A stretch of DNA of 64,000 bases from Phoenix dactylifera (taxonomy: Eukaryota; Streptophyta; Magnoliopsida; Arecales; Arecaceae). Below the pieces are notes generated by a model. The model ran no database searches, was not told the DNA's origin, and saw only the letters and a program-made list of their open reading frames with translations. The stretch's first letter is position 1, and every line of letters starts with the position of its first letter. The DNA lies in NCBI RefSeq assembly GCF_009389715.1, contig NW_024067736.1, positions 62,001 through 126,000 on the forward strand. Direction: 5' to 3'. Of this stretch, positions 48,001 to 61,022 are shown piece after piece. Made by a program: the position numbers and the translations under genes.

Positions 48001-51000
48001 GTTTGGCGGTCCAGTCTAAATTAACAAGAACTGAGATCAGGTCAGGCTAGACCTGGCCTGTTTGCAGGTCTAGCAGATTCTGAATACTATTGTCATTAAT
48101 AAACAATAATTATAATTTAATAACACTAGCATTGGTAATAACAATAACACGAGAGTATGCTTGCAAGCCACCATAAAAAAGAAAAAGGAGTTTAAAATGC
48201 CGTATGGGTTAAATGTCAATATTCAGATGCATATGCAAATAAGAAAATCATTGTCCTAAACATAATGCCATGATTCATTGTTAAGATTATTGAATCTGAA
48301 TGAATATTCATCACCAATAATAAATCTCCTTTTGTTTTCCTTTTCCATTTTGAAAATACAAACTTGACAGACTCACACTGGCCTCCTTTTGTAGGTTATG
48401 CACCCTAGCAAAAGTGTGTCATGCTCCATACAGATTCTTTCCTATGGTGCCAATGAAGGTAGGAGCATGTATCGTCTCTTCTTTCCATTTTACCAAAGTA
48501 CATCTCAAACAACAGTGCAAGCTTTATATGCATAAACATTACAGACTAATATGAATTGATTGCATGACACTCTTGCAAGTGACACTCTCACCAAATTCAT
48601 AAATAAGCAACTAAATCTTGCTCACTATGACTTACTAAAGATATCAACAAACATTGAGTACATTTTAACCAATTGAGCCTTCAACATTGTTACTGTGGTC
48701 ATTTTGTCACTTTTTACTCATTTTCAACCACGGTCAAATCACGGTCAACCATCATATTTTATCCCAATTGACTAATTTTAACAAAGCAAGAAAAAGAATG
48801 CTTGAGAAACCAAATATAGAACCCAGATTATGGCACCAGGCATGTATTAGATTATTTTTGCACCCCTGTTTTATGTATAAATATTACATTCTGAGGGCCC
48901 AGCTAATGTTACCATGTTGAAAAGGTTGTGCTGCATCGGCTGTTATATACTGGATGCCATATACTGATTTCCCTGGAGTGTTTCGATACAATTTTTTTGA
49001 CTTTAAGGATCTGTTAGTGCTTAATCAGCAAAGCAACCATAAAACTATGAAGAAAATATATCTAATTCCACATGCTTATTAGTAGTTAACAGATATGTAT
49101 AAATGTAACTAACCACATCCTGCAAGAAGTTTATTTCAAACAACAGCAAAGGTAAGAGATAATGCTTACAGGTTTACATGGTAATAAGTAATGGGTGCCA
49201 TTATTAGAAATGGAAACCAATGCCATGATAGGAGGAAAGAAGCACATAAGATTCCTTGAACCATGAACTCTGGAATGACAACAGCATTGATGCGCGATGA
49301 TGAATCATACGGGTTGATATAGTCGAACTCCAAATCAGACAAGTTAACAAGCTGGTTCACAAGCATGACAAACAAAATAAAGAAGGTCAACAAAAAGAAC
49401 AATTAGCCAATATTTAAGATACTATAAAGAATAGCATCCCCCTCTGACCACCAACAGTCCGAACACACACAAAGGGTAGGAAACCAGATAAAATGAATCC
49501 ACATATGCAGCATTCATGAACAAAAAACAAAATCCAGATTGCACTCATCCAGATTCATTAAATTATCAAATCAAGTACTAGAGAGGTTTTAAGTGAAACC
49601 AGAGTGGAAACTTGACATCAACTACCAACCTCCATGCTTATACCAAATTGTGTTAGGTACACACACACACGCATGCATGCATGCACGCACGCACAAAGAG
49701 ACACCAAAACAAACATATAGACACACGTACATAAACACACACACACACACACAAAGAGAGAGAAAGAGACCAGTGTGGAAACTAGACACCAACTCCCAAA
49801 TTCCACACTGGCATAAAATTGTCCGTGAGAGAGATTTATTTAAGCAAAGAAACTGAAAAATCAAACTAGCCTGTAACAGAATCCCTAATATCAGTCCCGA
49901 GACTTGAGGAAAAAAAGGAATCCTGATAAATCAAAATGAACATTGCTTCCTCTAGATAAGACTTTTAGAAGATCCATCGTCACCAGAGGACCTCGAGCAT
50001 GTGTAATTCTGTTTAATTCTATTTTACTCTTCGTAAAATGAAACAATGTGTGCCCCAATTTTTTTGCTCAAAAACATGTTAACAGTTTTTTGGGGGTTTA
50101 ACTAATTAATGATGGGTACCTTTCAAAGCACCATATGTGATTTTATGCTGCTAAAGCTCCATGTCTCTTGTCAATATTATATCAAATTGTATAATTTTCC
50201 TTTTTAAGGAAACTATCAAGACTATCGCAATTTCTAGGAATAGTTTTACCTTAAATAATCATGAGAAAAGATTTTTGATGCATTAACATGCCCATCTTTT
50301 GTCACAGTGCTAATGAATTGTGACAACATTTTTCTAAGTTTAATACAGGCATCTCTATGTCACTCTAGCGGAGATGATGCCCCGCTCACCTAGTTAATTT
50401 TGTGATACTTTTGATAATATATTAAGTTGCATTGAGTACCCTTCCATGCATAAAGTCTACCGAACTTACGATTGTAATGCTCATGGCCTCATACTGTTTA
50501 GAAGAATGAGCTTATATCTGTTACCAGAAGTTTCTGAATATCTCAAATAAAAATAACTTAAACATGATAAATAGTTCTGATCTACTATGACGGTTTTAGA
50601 TATATTGTATCAACAATTTCATATGGATTCAAATGTTCTGATCTACTATAAAAAATGTCATAACAGATGATGATATTTTGCAAGATATGCTTGCAAAGAA
50701 GGTACAAGGAAGGACATGCATCCCTTTTGTCATTAAAATATGCATCGTTAAGTCAACCACTTGAATAAATAAATGTCAATCTTAGGCACAGAATTGGCAG
50801 CATTTTATCAATTAATAGTTGATGTTCAAGATGAGGTTTGATCATAATAGATTAGTAGGCTATCTGCAAAGGCTTAATACTGCAATTTCTCAGTATCCAC
50901 TTATAATAGCACACTTGCTTCAAAGATCAGATTCTTCTACCACACATGCAACCTACTGTCTGAAACCTACCTCCACACATGACATTTGGGATTAAGGTGG

Positions 51001-53155
51001 TAATAAGGATTATAATAGAATACTAAAAGAAATCACTCACACTCTGCATCCATAACAAGAGCATGGAAAAGGTTGAAGCTGGTGAATGATTGCTCTAAAG
51101 GCATGAGTTGACAAGCCCACCTTTCCCACTCTCTAGTTCCCAAATCCCCCACAAACTCAAGATCAAGGGAAAAAAAAGCTTACAAGTTTAGAAAACAGGG
51201 TTAAATAAGGTCTTGCAAACTACTTTATCCACAACTCAAAACATATTTTATTGGTGGATATGATCAACACTAAAGAATTCGTAACCTTCACAAAAACATC
51301 TGCAATGTGCATGGTAACGATTTTCAACCTATATCTTACTTGGTAATTGACATGAAGGTGAAAATAGGCTCATGCTGATGATAACAATGCACAACCTTGC
51401 AGGACATTGGTCTAACTTTTGTTCTTTTCTCACAGTAGTGTGATACAGCTTGGAAAAAGTAGTGCATGCCTACTTCATTAAATCAACATATTCTGGGAAC
51501 CACTTTGAATAAAAAATAAGTAAAATTTCATTACATCCAAATTTCTTAAAAAAATAACACTCTGATTTGCATGTATGAAAAAGAAATAACCACCAGACCT
51601 TCACCATACAAGCTGGTGGCATATTTAGTCATGATTTTATCCAGGAAAAAGCCATCGAGCAGGTTCCAAGGAATGTTAAAGTAGTTAAATTATATGCTGT
51701 GACAAGTTGAGATAGGTTGTTAGGCTTCAGTTGCATTCTTAAAATTAGAAACAAGTTTGGTGAAATGAGGGCAAGAACTAAACTTAGACGATATAACCCC
51801 ATTAGTAAAGTATTTCTGATCCGATAATAAGGCTGAAAGTATAACAAACTCCAAGAGTTGGTGAACACATTCATAAAGAGTCATGTTGACCTCTCATTTT
51901 CATATTGTTTACCAACCTTTTAAAAAAAATCAAATTGGTGTGGGAAATAGGCATTCTTTGGTCGGACGAAATGTATGCTCTAGTTAATTCTTCCACTAAT
52001 TGCTTTACATAGAAGCTGCACACAAACAGTGAGAAAAGGACATAAAACAATTATCTTGATATTATTAAGAATGCACTGAAGACTGTAAGCTCCTAGAACT
52101 GGTTTTGAATTCTTAAAAGTCATTTTATGATAACAGCCACCTTTTGAATATAGTAAGGCCGAAGTATATATTAAAGTAAAGATGTTTCTTTTCTATATTT
52201 GTGTTTCCTAAATTGTGGACCTTGCTGAAGTCTGGACAAGGCACAGGTACCTCCCATGCATCAATAAGGTCCATGCCGCATGTCATTATATCAAAAATCA
52301 AGACCAACAACAACCCCCCCACCCGCCAAAAATAAATAAATAAATAAATAAAATAACATCATTTCCCCACCTTTTGGAATATAACCTCATAGGGAAAGGA
52401 AAATCACGGGCTTAAACAAAACGTTTGAGTATACTTTCAAATTCACCGGATTCCTTTAAAAATTTCATGAATTTTAACAACAAAAACAATCACCCAATTC
52501 TCAGAATCAGAAAACATACAAAATTCCAAATTATCATACTTTTACAGTGAACACGCCCTAACAATTCCATCCATTGCATTAAGAAAGATCTCATCCAATT
52601 CTCTTTTAGGAAAAAAAAGATACAAGATGATGATGATGAACAGCAGAAGAATCAAGACTTCATTTGTGTTTTAAGGACGGCATAACTGTTTTGGAGATTA
52701 TCTGAAGTACAGTGTCTTGATATTACCTCCGGGAAGTGAATGTCCTTACATTGTTCTTAAGAAGATCAAGTTTAAATTTTTAATACACTCGTCTGGTTCG
52801 CAATAAACTCCACTCAACAGCATAAAAAAGGAGACTTTCCACAATCACCCACCACAAAACAAACTTCTATTGCTAAAAGAAACCATAAATTGAAAGAATA
52901 ATTCCTCCAAACCCTTCAGTCGTAAACACCAAACTTTACCAAAATAAAACGTAAGTTTGAACGTTTTGAAAGATTCCTATGAGAGATTGGGATGTAATGA
53001 GGTAAATATAGTTCGATTTGAAGGCTCTATGTTTCTAGTTTGGAACTGAGAGCCAGGGTTGGGTTTGGTTTGGAGGTCACCTGATAGGCGGTCAGGGCGA
53101 TGAGAGAAATCACAGAGGCGAAGGCGTAGAGCCAGAGGAGCAGCTCCCAGGCCAT
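45076..53155 (-). CDS. CNIH: protein cornichon homologue (ER cargo receptor)
   Basis: Four exons (53155-53081, 49351-49170, 46309-46187, 45145-45076) with GT-AG borders join in frame to 149 aa, typical cornichon size. Cornichon proteins are ER membrane cargo receptors that load selected membrane proteins into COPII vesicles. The sequence shows a first membrane span (about residues 3-23, ELLLWLYAFASVISLIALTA) and the family signature LSDLEFDYINPYDSSSRIN. VIPEFMVQGILC and a second hydrophobic span (LLSWHWFPFLIMAPITYY) follow, then RRHLIDVTEIFRLL, a third span (IYFSIFVIVIYRLVMSAVLL) and an acidic C-terminal tail (TDEGYDSLESGIF). The introns are 3.7, 2.9 and 1.0 kb. Nothing is broken. No cornichon gene lies in the matching Arabidopsis block as I remember it, so it may be lineage-specific at this place. 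Confidence 0.93.
46310..49169 (-). other. intron 2 of the cornichon gene
   Basis: 2.86 kb. At 47610-47830 there is a diverged inverted repeat (GGTTTTCTGGTTGTTTG against GGAAAACAACCAAACAATC) that looks like an old MITE. 47190-47400 holds several GCTGGCATGGCA-type motifs in both orientations. No exon is missed, as the flanking exons join in frame. Confidence 0.6.
49352..53080 (-). other. intron 1 of the cornichon gene
   Basis: 3.73 kb, AT-rich, with a compound (AC)n microsatellite (49656-49755). Nothing else is recognisable. Confidence 0.7.
49656..49755. repeat. compound (AC)n / (GCAT)n microsatellite
   Basis: ACACACAC runs at about 49659-49670 and 49735-49752, with GCATGCATGC and ACGCACGC between them. 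Confidence 0.85.
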
Positions 53156-53159
53156 GGAG

Positions 53160-56100
53160 TCTTCGGGGATTCTCCGCCTTAGAACAGAGGCGGAGGCCGC
53201 ATCGAAGTGGCCTTGGCTTTGGAGCGAGCGGCGAGGTATGGAAGCCGAAGTCTCCGAAAAGGTGATTATGATTATAATTAATAATTAAGCTGTGTTAAAT
53301 CAAGATTAAGTGTAAAAGTAATTCTAAATAACTTTTACCAAGGGCAGCATGCAAGAACTTTTACCATCTAATAACCTGATTCTTAGATGTTACCTTGAGA
53401 TGGTCTTCTAGTTTTTGTTTTTAGTTTTCGCGTTGGTTTCATCTTGATTGATGTGCACTACTTATTTCTTAATTTATGTTAGGAAATGGAGAGCGCGTGC
53501 TTGTACGTGCATGATTTAGAAAGGGTATCATGGCCATTGCCAAGACCAAGATCAACTACTTGGTTCAGTTCTGTGAGCCCTCGTCTAACAATTCTTATCT
53601 ATTATAAACTAATTCATGCTTGTTTCATGATCGCCTTCGATATTTTAGTTTAAATTTCTCTCTCTCGGACCCTCCAAATATGGACTTGAGCATGTCTCTC
53701 AACTCTCAACCAAAGATTTTTCTTAGATTTTTTTTTGACAGGTCTAGATATTCTCACTAGAAGATATGTATTTGCTAAATTCGAATGTACTTGTATAGTA
53801 AATTTTGGCCATGAAAGTTTCAAGCATGGTATGTTGATTTATTTTACCTCTCTAGTGCCGGAGAGTAGCTTGCTGGTGTGCTAGAATATGGACTATTGCA
53901 GTATACCTACAAGATAGATGTCTTGAACATTTGAATTGTATGTTTCTTAATATACGATTAATGCATGCCGTCTACCATCCAAGTCTAATTTAAATTAAAT
54001 AACTTAAGTATTTATCATGTCTAAACTCGATCTTTTTTTTTTTTTTGAAGATGAAATCTATGCATGAGTTTGAATGAAGCAGCTTAAAGTTTAGCTATGA
54101 AGGGGGACCATAAAGGATTGGGGACCAGTGCTACAAAACTTATTAATGAAAAGGAAGAGGCCATCTTGAAGGAGAATAGGAACCAACGAGGAAAAGTAAT
54201 ACTCAAGGTGAAGAGGTGCAAAAGGCATTGGTGCCATCTAGTGGAGAAAAGTGGAGGAGAGGAATCACCCCAACATAGAGGAAAGGATTAACACTTTTGT
54301 TTTAGGCAAGTGATCTTAATATTTTCTTGTTGAGTTATTTGTTTAATAGTTAGATTGGTTTTGAGTTTAAATTTTCAAGTTGATGGCTCAATATTTATGT
54401 GTCTACCCAATATTAATTTATTGACTGGCACCCCCTAGTGTGGTCAAATTACAAGTCGTCTAACCTCTATATAAAACACCACTAATTTTCTATGACAATT
54501 TTCTTACACTATATGCAATTTTAGATCCAAAAGTCAAGCAACTAAATGCACTTGGCAAGTTGTCCTATAAGCCAAAAATATTCACACCCAAAGTTCCTAA
54601 CAATTAATATTCTAAACACCGAACATCGAACTTCCCTACTAAGGCTTTTTTAGGTTCCTGGATCGCTAAACGAAGGGTGGTTAAAACTAACCATCCATAA
54701 TCACCACTTAACCACAAGGCCGATTAAAGTGTTGTTTGGCTACTATTTATCAAATCTTTTCTCCGAGATGACATGAATGGTGTTTGGTTGCAAATAACAT
54801 CTAAAGCCCATTTTTATGCTATAAGCATATTGCCTTTATGCATTGTCTCCATTTGGATGCAAATGACTAAGAACTTTACCCATCACATAAACTATGCACT
54901 GACCATCCAATATGTCCTCAATTGTGATATTATTTTATCAGCCAAAAGTATCGAAATAATTTCCGCTACACATGATTTTAAAAATGATACGAATGCATAT
55001 CCTCTCAATAATAGTGCTTTCTTGATGCAACTTAATATTTCATGTCATGAGTATTCGACCTCCCTTCTCAACAATTCACTATGTCATTATATGGATTATG
55101 TAGCATTTGTTGATTGGCCTTCTTTTTTTCCATAAAAATATTGCATGTAGCATATTAGACATGGTATAAGATAGTCTAACTATGGACATGTTCGATATAT
55201 CTCTGGCTCAGTCATGTTCGATATCTCTACTAAATATTATATCATTACTGCCACTCTTATCCATGGATACATTCCTACAATATGAAAAACACGAAGTAGT
55301 AGGCCTGAAATATAACATAAGCACCGTGCAAAAAAAAAAAAAAGTAGTTAACGTTTCAACCAGCTAGCCTGCTCTAATATCAGTTTATATTTTATCTGTA
55401 AGGTCATGTTTCATTGTTTCTATTCAGAATATTCTACCATATCAGCAAATCTATCTTGATCTTAATGGCAGATCGCATGAATCTTCATACCTTCATGGGT
55501 ACATCCACTGTAAGCTCTTTGAAATCATATATTATAGCTTCCCTGTGCACTTTCTTAGGCTTTGCTTTATCCTGGTTCTCTTCCGAGTTGAATCTATGCT
55601 CACTCTCTTTGCTGAGGCCTCTCATCAGAATTTTCCATACAGTCCTAAATTTTGTGGGTAGGCATTATTCAAATAAGCACCTAGATTATTATAAATATGT
55701 TGTCATTCATCTTCACATCCTGGGCAGCATAGATTTATATGTTTTCAAATTTTCTACTTCTCTACCTGTTTGCACTGGAAAATGATTTTTCTCCTTCAGA
55801 AAGAAATGAATCAAATCCCATATTCCTTTTTAACTACCTTCTTAAACATTGTAATGCAGCCAACCAGCAAAAAAAATATATGATCGATGTAGTGCTGCCA
55901 AAAGAAAATACATAGAATTATATCCGGGAGGATTTATCTGCTTTCAAATGGTCCCTGATCATACACGAGCCGTTGCCATCTTGTTCATGCTTTAAGAAAC
56001 CAGGTCTGAATTTGTCGGAATAGAGATGCTTGTTTCATTTGCCATGGCCTACAGGGACACTTGTGTCTGAAATTTTTCCAAGTGTCACGTCGAGGGCCAG

Positions 56101-57129
56101 TTCTTAGATGGACTGGTAACTGAATGCTACTGGTTATTTTTTTTTTTTAGCCATTTGGTCAGGGGATTGCAATGCCAACAGACAAACATTCCTGCTACCT
56201 TTTCTGGGCCCCTCTGTGTAGTTCACATCATGAAAGAAACAAGACAACCATTTCTTGAATCTATACTTGCTGCCCTTTTTTTCTGGGTCCAATCCTGCGT
56301 GGTTCAGTTCATGAACCCAAAACGACAGCCATTTCTTGAATCTGCACTTGTATTGTTAACTTCAGGAAGGAAACAGGCAGCCTTTGTGTTGAACTTTTGT
56401 TCTAACATGCTTCAGATCATTAATTAGAAGGGCTTTGTCATTACCGGGTAATTTAGGTTAGAAACACAGGGACATGGGAGAGGAAAACTTGGGATACAAG
56501 AACGCAACTCGATCTGGTCAAAAATCATTGAAGATGTACTTAATATTAAACCCATATCTTGTTGCGCCTGGCGTAGGCCATTTAGACCTCGTCGTACATT
56601 GGACCTGAAAATGGCCATTCGGTTCTCCCTCTATAGGCATTTTATTTTAGTAGTAAATTTATAGTGAGAGTTTAAGATGTTGGTATGACTTTGAGAGAAT
56701 CTAGTAATTGTCCATCCAAAAATGGTAAAAAAGAGAGTAAGATTACAACGGGAGGAGCAGCCTTAGATCATGATTTCGAAAGAAAGGAACTTTTTAAAGC
56801 TAAAAAAGAAAGAAAGGAGCTTTTTAGTACGGCACCTGCAGTTCCTCATTCTATACTGCTGTATTTTAATAACCTTATCCATATGAGCTACCTCAACGTG
56901 TAGAGACTTTCCTTTTATTTTAAAGATTTAAGTTTAATGATCTTAAGATTGTGTATTCTTGATCTGTTGTAACATTTCCCCAGAAACAATATTTAAATTC
57001 AGAAATCAATTTGTTTAAATACTATGCATGATGTATATCAATAAATATAACCTGGAATGCCCTATTATCTTTATCTACCTTTCATTTAGTCATGCCTTGG
57101 AAACATTAAAGCCATTCACCGTGCTAAAC
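53160..57129. other. cornichon 5' flank and intergenic spacer
   Basis: The first ~90 bases are the GC-rich cornichon leader. Beyond that the sequence is AT-rich. A 123-codon open frame at 55414-55785 + is hydrophobic and unrecognised, and lies in low-complexity sequence, so I do not call it a gene. At 56180-56340 a ~110-bp unit (around GAAACxxxAxxxCCATTTCTTGAATCT) is imperfectly duplicated. Confidence 0.45.
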
Positions 57130-57600
57130 AATTTTTTTTTTTGGTAAATCCAGCATTTTATATAGCTTTTAAATGATACAGTCAGTTAAGTCAAAAGAAA
57201 GAAAATGATACAAACAAACAGAAATTTCAACCGTTGTGGTCCAAATAAAATCTCTAGAGTGCCCGGCAATGAAGAGGCAATACAATCTGCAGCTCTATTT
57301 GTCTTCCGAAACACATGTGCAACATAAAAGAATTCTATCTTTCCGACCAGTTTGCGAGTACCACTAATCAACGGATGATCGTCCCCGTAATGGTCCACAC
57401 TCCATATCCAATCAATCACCGTAGAGGAATCTCCCTCGAGGTGGATCCTGTCTGCTCCAAGAACTCTTCTCGCAAAGGAGATGTCCTTCCAGACGGTCCG
57501 AAATTTCACCTTAATGGCGGTCAGACTAACGGTGCGCCGACCCTGCTACTATCAGCCTAACGTGATGGTCTCTGATCACAACATGCATTGCCGCATTGCC
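57130..57600 (-). mobile_element. 5'-truncated LINE with RNase H domain
   Basis: A T-run at 57132-57142 marks the poly(A) end of a minus-strand LINE. The minus-strand frame at 57509-57186 encodes an RNase H (RVT_3-like) domain tail: LGADRIHLEGDSSTVIDWIW, then HPLISGTRKLV and VFRKTNRAADCIASSLPG. The Glu-Gly-Asp-Ser motif and the conserved Asn...Ala-Ala-Asp are intact. Upstream (57510-57600), RDHHVRLIVAG-like sequence in another frame shows a frameshift. Reverse transcriptase is missing, so it is a dead copy. Confidence 0.7.
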
Positions 57601-58820
57601 TGCATTAAATTGTGGAAAGAAATGCACAGTTGTGATACGGAATCATTTTCCTGCTACCGGCTTATCGCGCAGGAAACCATGTGCTGGCCTCAATAGAAGC
57701 ATTTCAAACAGTATAATGGTGAAATATTTGGATATATTTAACTTTTTTTTTGGTACAAATATATTTAACTTCCAAGAAACAAGGAAGCGGTTCACACAGC
57801 CATACCACAGTAGATTACAAAAAAATGCAAAAGGCCTAGAGCCTTTACTTGCAGGACGGTGTACACTCCGCCTTTTTGACTCCCTCGTTGCAAGATCCTT
57901 ATCTTCCAACAATAAAAATGGCAGTGAAAGGAGGAGATGAAATCAGACTCTACGCGGAGCTGGTATGTGCTCTTCCGATCAATCGAAAAGAGTTAAGGCA
58001 CCAAAGAGAGTACATTGGTTTAAAATACAACTAATAATACAACCATAATATCAAAAACATGGCAAATAACGTGTTGGCTTTTGGAGCAGAGTTGAAGGTA
58101 ACATGGAAGAGTATCACTTACGGGAGGTAGGTACTAAGTGCAGATAACATCTATTTAGAAGGAATTCAACTATGGTGATCGAGTGGATTTAAGGCCAGTA
58201 CAACTATGATGACGAGCCTCCGCTATTTCGAAACATATGTGGGCTCACGAGAGAGTTTGACTCTTTTCAAGTCTCTTATGTCTATCGAAAAATGAATAGT
58301 ACGGTGAATTGGGTCGTCTCCTATATTGTACATCATTCGGAAAAGACCAGAGGCACAAGTTTTTTTTTTTTTTTTTTCCGCCGTAGTTGTACTCATGCTT
58401 GAGTTGTATCAAAATAAAATAATAATTATAGTTTATCCAGTAAAAATCGATTTCCGAGATAGAAATAATAAAAAAATAAAAAAGCCAGCGAACCAACGCA
58501 ACAAAACAAGTTGATTGGTCTGCGGTAAGAAATTACGCTGGTCCAGGATGGCGGATTTCCAATTGCTTAAACTGCACCAATGACGTGGATGCTCCCAAGG
58601 CTGTCCCCCAGGCCAAAGAGCCACAGCCAAGTCATGGGAGGTATATTTTCAAAAACTTGACGGTACTTTAACTTCGCGGGCTCTCCGCGAGACAAAGGCC
58701 GTAAAAAAGCTTCAATTCCAGCTGTGCTGGTTCGCCTCCCAATGCCACTACCGAAAAACCCCCACTCCATTTCAGAACCATCCATTCTCATTTACCAAAA
58801 TACCCTCCAAGCCACCATCC
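57601..58820. other. spacer and upstream region of the receptor kinase gene
   Basis: AT-rich until about 58500, with a T-run at 58360-58377, then more balanced sequence that should include the LRR-RLK promoter. No other gene is recognised. Confidence 0.45.
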
Positions 58821-58988
58821 TTGATCCATTCATGTGCGCAAAGCAAGTCTACCAGAAATTCCACTTCAGATACCGAATACATACAAACGTCCATTTCCGC
58901 CATTTCAAATAATAAACCCTCAGCCGCCACTTTCCCCAAAACCTCGCCCTCTGCAACGCGTCGTTGCAGTAATGGCGGCATTGTGAAC

Positions 58989-61022
58989 ATGAAGAAGAGA
59001 ATAGGGTGGAAGTACAGAGAAATGGTCGGGTTCTCCGCCTTCGTGTCTCTCCTCCTCTTCTACGCCTCGCTGGCGACGTCGCTGACCACCGACGGCCTCG
59101 CCCTACTCGCCCTCAAGTCGGCCATCTCCTCCGACTCGACCGGTGCCCTTGACGCCTGGATCGACTCCGATCCGGACCCCTGCGGCTGGCTCGGCGTCAC
59201 TTGCCACGGCGGTCGGGTCACCGCCCTCGCCCTCTCCAACCGCTCCCTCGAAGGCTACCTCCCCTCCGAGCTCTCCCTCCTCTCCTCCCTCCAGATCCTC
59301 TCCCTCCCCCGCAACAGCCTCTCCGGCCCTATTCCCGCCACCATCACCGCCCTCCGGAGTCTCGCCGCCCTCGATCTCTCGCACAACAACCTCTCCGGCC
59401 CGATCCCCGCCGAGATCGGCGCCTTGAACTCCCTCTCCCACCTCGACCTCTCCTCCAACTTCCTCAACGGCTCCCTCCCTCCGGGGATCGCCGATTTGCC
59501 GCGGCTCTCCGGCGTGCTCAATCTGTCCTGTAATTCGTTCTCCGGCTGGATACCGCCTGCTTTCGGCACCATTCCAGTCGCAGTGAGTCTCGACCTCCGG
59601 CAGAACAACCTCTCCGGCGAGATCCCCCAGGTCGGATCGCTTGTCAACCAGGGCCCCACCGCCTTTGCTGGAAACCCCGGCCTCTGCGGGTTCCCGCTCA
59701 AGAATCCGTGCTCCGGCGGCGCCAACAAGCAAGATCCCACGATTCCTCTTTCGAACCATAATTTTAACCCAAGCTCCCCCACTTCCCGCCCGATTGAGGC
59801 GGAGAAGCGGCTGCGACCGGCGATGACGGTCCCGATCCTCGCCGGCGTCGTCCTGGCCGCCATTTTCTCGATCTTAGTGCTCCAGTGGCAGTTCCGCCGG
59901 AGGTGCGCCGTCGGGAAGGGCAAGGCGGCGAAAAAGGGCAAGGGCGGCTCCGCGGCTGCGACGGAGGACCGGCGGGAGGGGCAGAGCGAGGAGATCTACG
60001 TCGCGGTGGACGGCAGATTCGACCTCGAGCTGGAGGAGCTCCTCCGGGCCTCCGCCTACGTGGTGGGGAAGAGCCGGGGTGGGATCGTGTACAAGGTGGT
60101 GGTGCGCCCGGGGTCCGCCTTGGCGGTGCGCCGCCTCAGCGAGGCCGCCGATGGTGAAGGCGACGGCGACGATTGGCGCCGGCGGAGGGCGTTCGAGTCG
60201 GAGGCGGCGGCCATCGGCCGGGCGAGGCACCCCAACGTGGTGAGCCTCCGCGCCTACTACTACGCCCCCGACGAGAAGCTCCTCATCTACGACTACGTCC
60301 CCAACGGCACCCTCCACGCCGCCCTCCACGGTAACCTTTCCGCCTCTCAAAGCCCTCTTTCCGTTTATTTCTAGCCGTCTGATCGTGTTCTGATTATAAA
60401 ATCGGCAGGCGGACCGCTGAATCCAACGGTGCCGGCGCTGCCGTGGACGGCGAGGCTGGCGATAGTGCAGGGGGTGGCCCGGGGGCTAGCTTACCTCCAC
60501 GAGTGCAGTCCCCGGAAGTCTGTCCACGGGAACATCAGGTCCTCGAAGATCCTCCTCGACGACGAGCTCCAGCCGTACATCTCCGGCTTCGGCATCTCCC
60601 GCTTCATCTCGGGGACCCAGAAGTTCACCCGCTCGGGGTCCAAGAAGCTCGTGGGCGCGTCCGGGCGGGGGCCCCACGCGGCGTATCTGGCGCCCGAGGC
60701 GCGGGCGCCGGGGGCAGCGGCGACCCAGAAGGGCGACGTGTACGCATTCGGGGTGGTGGTGATGGAAGTGGTGACGGGGCGGCCGGCGGCGGGCTGCGGT
60801 GACGGGGAGGGGGAGTTGGAAGGGTGGGTGAGGCGGGCGTTCGGGGAGGAGCGGCCGCTGTCGGAGGTGGTGGACCCGGCGCTGCTGCACGAGGTGCACG
60901 CCAAGAAGCAGGTGCTGGCGGTGTTCCACGCGGCGCTCGGGTGCACCGAGCCCGACCCGGAGCTGAGGCCCAGGATGAGGGTCGTGGCCGAGAGCCTCGA
61001 CCGAGTCGGCTCGGCGCGCTGA
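58989..61022 (+). CDS. LRR receptor-like kinase, predicted pseudokinase (At2g42290/At3g57830 type)
   Basis: Exons 58989-60330 and 60409-61022, with a 78-bp GT-AG intron inside the kinase domain; 651 aa. In order: signal peptide (about 12-32), LRR N-cap (LTTDGLALLALKSA to CGWLGVTC, 32-72), about five LRRs (76-220, each with LxxLxLxxNxLSGxIP), a membrane span (about 278-298) and a kinase domain (about 357-645). Key catalytic positions are changed. The VAIK Lys is Arg381 (AVRR), HRD is HGN (487-489) and DFG is GFG (507-509). It is therefore probably a pseudokinase, as is normal in this plasma-membrane LRR-RLK clade, and would signal through partners. YLAPEA of the activation segment is kept. The frame is open upstream to 58821, and a Met at 59022 would give a cleaner signal peptide. 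The gene is very GC-rich, so antisense frames are open but meaningless. Confidence 0.92.

Noticed and set aside
55414-55785. A 123-codon hydrophobic + frame
   Set aside because: No recognisable family, no promoter or splice context, and AT-rich composition that favours chance hydrophobic frames.
59103-59941. Long minus-strand open frames of 218 and 228 codons
   Set aside because: Antisense shadows of the GC-rich LRR-RLK exon.
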